Program-made: the position numbers and the translations under genes
The notes under the pieces: generated by a model
Told to the model about the DNA's origin: nothing
The model's input: only the letters and a program-made list of their open reading frames with translations
Database searches by the model: none
Source: Gemmatimonadota bacterium
Lineage (GTDB): Bacteria; Latescibacterota; UBA2968
DNA length: 64,000 bases
Assembly (NCBI GenBank): GCA_009838845.1
Contig: VXRD01000022.1
Coordinates: 32,964 to 96,963, forward strand
Direction of reading: 5' to 3'
Shown: piece after piece, positions 61,805 to 64,000 of the stretch
Layout of the letters: each line of letters starts with the position of its first letter
Position numbering within the stretch: the first letter of the stretch is position 1

Positions 61805-63127
61805 CTATTTTGAAGTTTTTGTATCCTGTCTTAATCTCAAGGACAGGGTTATGGAATTGTCATCTGCCATGTACAGGTCTATGATGCGCCGAATATCTTC
61901 AGTGCTAACAGATTCTATATCCCCGATCAATCTCGGATACAGCAGGGGATCGTTAGTATGGGCGAATGCCTGACCGAATGAATTAGCCATGCTCGAACGG
62001 TTGTAAAATGCGGAATACATGCTGTGCAATTGTTCATTGCGGGCTGCATTGAGTTCATCTTCAGAGATGGATTTTATCTTCTCCAACTCGATACGAATAA
62101 TAGCATGAACAGCATCTGAGGACGTAGAATGGGGCAGATCTGCCGCGCAAGTCATCAGACTGAATCCTTTATAATGGTTGAGTCCCATACTGAAAACCTT
62201 TGCAAGTCCAGAATCAACTATATAAGACCGCAATGAATTTGAGCTTTTATTTAAAATGCGAGCAAGAATGAGCAATCCCGCATAGTCGCGATGACCTAAA
62301 CTGGGCAGGTACCAGCTTTTCCTGAATTTGGCAACACTGAGACCTCTTGAAGTAACCGTAAACTTTTTTCCCAACACTTTGGGCTTAGAAAGTTGAGGAG
62401 ATGACAATTTGTTCGGTGTTTGCTCATTGCCATAAGCTTCGTCCAGTTTGGTCAGAACATAATCAAAATCCACATCGCCGATTATGACAATCAATCTCTT
62501 TTGGCGGCGTAGAAAATTCTCATGATACGCTTTCAAACCAACGGGTTCGAGTTGTTTAATAAAATCCTCAGTACCCAGGCTAATAAAGTTCTTCTTTCCA
62601 TAGATTAAGCTGGAAAAAGAATAAACAAACCTCGATGTTAAACTTGCCAGTCTGCGGCTTCGTTCTGTCAGTACAATTTTCTTTTCCATTTCAACGACTT
62701 CTTCATTAATCACTGTGCTGTAATATCTTTCCGTATCTATCTCAACAGCGAGATCAAATTTGTCTTTTGGAAATCTCAGCATAAAGCGCGTAGAATGATA
62801 AGAAGTAGCAGCACTTTTTTGTCCTCCATTCTTGCTAATGATTTCGTCCTGGCTTCCAGTGCCTGACATGAGATGCTCTAAGAAGTGTATTCGTCCTTGC
62901 TTCCCCTCCTCTTCATCTGCCGATCCAGCACTGTAGTAGGTATGGTATTCAAAGGTCGGGATTGTCCGATCCACGACAATCACGGCGTCGAGATTGGAAT
63001 TGATGGTATAATGCTGTGCAGTGAGTTCTTTGGACAACACCTCTGTCCCAATAAGCTCATAGGCGGGACAGGTACTCGTCGGCAAGACACATACCAGTAA
63101 GAATATGAACGCATAAATTTTCTTCAT
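61805..63127 (-). CDS. M16-family zinc peptidase, catalytic subunit
   Basis: This 440-residue protein has a signal peptide (IYAFIFLLVCVLPTSTCPA; the Cys could be lipidated) and an intact zinc site, HFLEHLMSGT (His81, Glu84, His85). A Glu cluster EEVVEMEKKIVLTE at 142-155 supplies the third ligand. ATSYHSTRFMLRFP and YLPSLGHRDYAGLLILARIL are further family blocks. It likely degrades or processes peptides in the periplasm together with the partner at 60352. GAGGT precedes the ATG, within the stop region of the upstream oxidoreductase gene, 9 nt away. Confidence 0.92.
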   Translation of the reverse strand: MKKIYAFIFLLVCVLPTSTCPAYELIGTEVLSKELTAQHYTINSNLDAVIVVDRTIPTFEYHTYYSAGSADEEEGKQGRIHFLEHLMSGTGSQDEIISKNGGQKSAATSYHSTRFMLRFPKDKFDLAVEIDTERYYSTVINEEVVEMEKKIVLTERSRRLASLTSRFVYSFSSLIYGKKNFISLGTEDFIKQLEPVGLKAYHENFLRRQKRLIVIIGDVDFDYVLTKLDEAYGNEQTPNKLSSPQLSKPKVLGKKFTVTSRGLSVAKFRKSWYLPSLGHRDYAGLLILARILNKSSNSLRSYIVDSGLAKVFSMGLNHYKGFSLMTCAADLPHSTSSDAVHAIIRIELEKIKSISEDELNAARNEQLHSMYSAFYNRSSMANSFGQAFAHTNDPLLYPRLIGDIESVSTEDIRRIIDLYMADDNSITLSLRLRQDTKTSK

Positions 63128-63136
63128 GTTTAAACC

Positions 63137-64000
63137 TCACGAAAGTTCGACATCCACTGGAGCTTTTCGCTCGATACTATCGCAAATCGCCTCGCATACC
63201 ACCATCGCCTGACACGCATCTCGCAGGGTTGGTGAACCTGACTCCCCTTTTTGTACAGCCCGCGCAAAAGCCTGCATTTGCCCCCAGTATCCACCTCGTT
63301 TTTCCGCATTGTCCCGCACTGCGGGCGAATAAGATTGGGATGGAATACCGGGCGAGGGTTGGTATCCCCCTTCGGGCGAATGGGGTTCAAAATCCAACGT
63401 GTGCAAATTCACCAAACGCAAATGCGCCTGTGCATCGCCCGCCGCTTCAATCTTACACGTCCAATTTGGGGTACAACCCGTCAGCGTAATCATTCCGGTT
63501 GCACCGCTATCAAAATGCGCGGTACAGGCAATTGCAAATCGTCCTCCCTCACCAACCGACAAATCCGCGTAAACCCGCTCGATCTCCCCGCCCAAAAAAC
63601 GCGCGAGATCTACCGCGTGCGTTGACTGAAAAATCATATACTGCCAGCCCGCGCGATAGTCTGAATCATCCGGCCACATCGGACCTGGCATAAAATATCG
63701 GCTCTCCAAAAAAAGCAACTTTCCAAACTCGGGCGTCGCCATCAATTCCCGAAATTTCTGCACCCCGGGCGCGTGTCGCATATTGTGACCAATCTGCGTA
63801 ATAAGCCCTCGTCCTTCAGCCATATCAGCCAACTCCTGAGCCTGGGCTGTTAAACGCGCCGGAGGCTTCTCCATCATCAACGGCAACCCCGCTGCCAGCA
63901 CCTGCTTCCCACATTCAAAATGCATATCCGGCGGCCCCACGACCATCACGGCATCCAGGTCTTCCTTCTCTATCATATCAGACAAATCCGTGTACCATCT
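63137..64000 (-). CDS. Gfo/Idh/MocA-family oxidoreductase (5' end outside window)
   Basis: The visible ~287 residues are the C-terminal three quarters of a NAD(P)-dependent oxidoreductase of sugars or inositols; the N-terminal Rossmann GxGxxG lies beyond the right edge. DAVMVVGPPDMHFECGKQVL and MMEKPPARLTAQAQEL carry the EKP dinucleotide motif. MITLTGCTPNWTCKIEAAG and AFARAVQKGESGSPTLRDA belong to the C-terminal domain. Co-directional with, and 9 nt from, the M16 gene. Confidence 0.88.
   Translation of the reverse strand, partial: RWYTDLSDMIEKEDLDAVMVVGPPDMHFECGKQVLAAGLPLMMEKPPARLTAQAQELADMAEGRGLITQIGHNMRHAPGVQKFRELMATPEFGKLLFLESRYFMPGPMWPDDSDYRAGWQYMIFQSTHAVDLARFLGGEIERVYADLSVGEGGRFAIACTAHFDSGATGMITLTGCTPNWTCKIEAAGDAQAHLRLVNLHTLDFEPHSPEGGYQPSPGIPSQSYSPAVRDNAEKRGGYWGQMQAFARAVQKGESGSPTLRDACQAMVVCEAICDSIERKAPVDVELS

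Overview
The window looks like a chromosomal segment from a Gram-negative, probably aerobic heterotroph. It has lipoprotein signals, an OMPP1/FadL-type outer-membrane protein, an RND pump, a heme A synthase and canonical TTGACA-17 bp-TATxxT promoters. Three sulfatase-family genes, three phytanoyl-CoA dioxygenases, TIM-barrel sugar isomerases, an M55 aminopeptidase and dockerin-like DxDGNGT motifs recall Latescibacterota/Poribacteria-type genomes. That placement is an inference; no rRNA or ribosomal protein gene is present to prove it.

Region 1 (1-14.5 kb). An exported repeat protein runs off the left edge, followed by a 460-bp regulatory gap with a possible small RNA. Then comes a co-directional run of 12 plus-strand genes: sugar isomerase, sulfatase-like hydrolase, FG-GAP lipoprotein, TolB-like propeller, M55 peptidase, Vgb-like propeller, FGGY (ribulokinase-type) kinase, second isomerase, true sulfatase, and the E2, E1alpha and E1beta subunits of a 2-oxoacid dehydrogenase. 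This reads as uptake or processing of a decorated carbohydrate down to an acyl-CoA.

Region 2 (14.5-33.3 kb). The minus strand carries tRNA-Leu, a PhyH oxygenase, tRNA-Cys, and a ThuA / Ldh2 / PhyH trio. A large MoxR/Bat-type envelope operon follows: TPR-metallopeptidase, DUF4159, MoxR, DUF58, BatA-like VWA, DUF4175-like, VWA/GATase-like and a caspase-like protein. Its last six genes are linked by five successive 4-nt ATGA overlaps. An aldo/keto reductase lies upstream.

Region 3 (33.3-38.4 kb, plus strand). A 57-residue membrane protein, heme A synthase, a UxuA-like dehydratase, tRNA-Leu, an EamA transporter, and a cobalt-type nitrile hydratase operon (beta, alpha, His-tailed activator) with its own promoter.

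Region 4 (38.5-47.7 kb, minus strand). Malate dehydrogenase, a D-threonine-aldolase-like PLP enzyme, a CarboxypepD_reg protein, an MFS transporter and a sulfatase, preceded by a TPR protein, a tautomerase and a dockerin/propeller protein.

Region 5 (47.8-64 kb). TauE exporter, lipoprotein, outer-membrane protein, PhyH, PabB-PabC fusion, DegT aminotransferase and TPR protein on plus; DUF445 and an M42 peptidase on minus; a solitary RND pump on plus; then an AT-richer M16 peptidase pair and a truncated Gfo/Idh/MocA oxidoreductase on minus.

The most unusual signal is a set of short iteron/palindrome elements. Five lie between about 28.8 and 51.5 kb, each starting within a few bases of, or overlapping, the stop codon of the preceding gene. 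Two are near-identical and have the same orientation relative to that gene. A sixth, different palindrome fills the gap between two converging stop codons at 55.1 kb.
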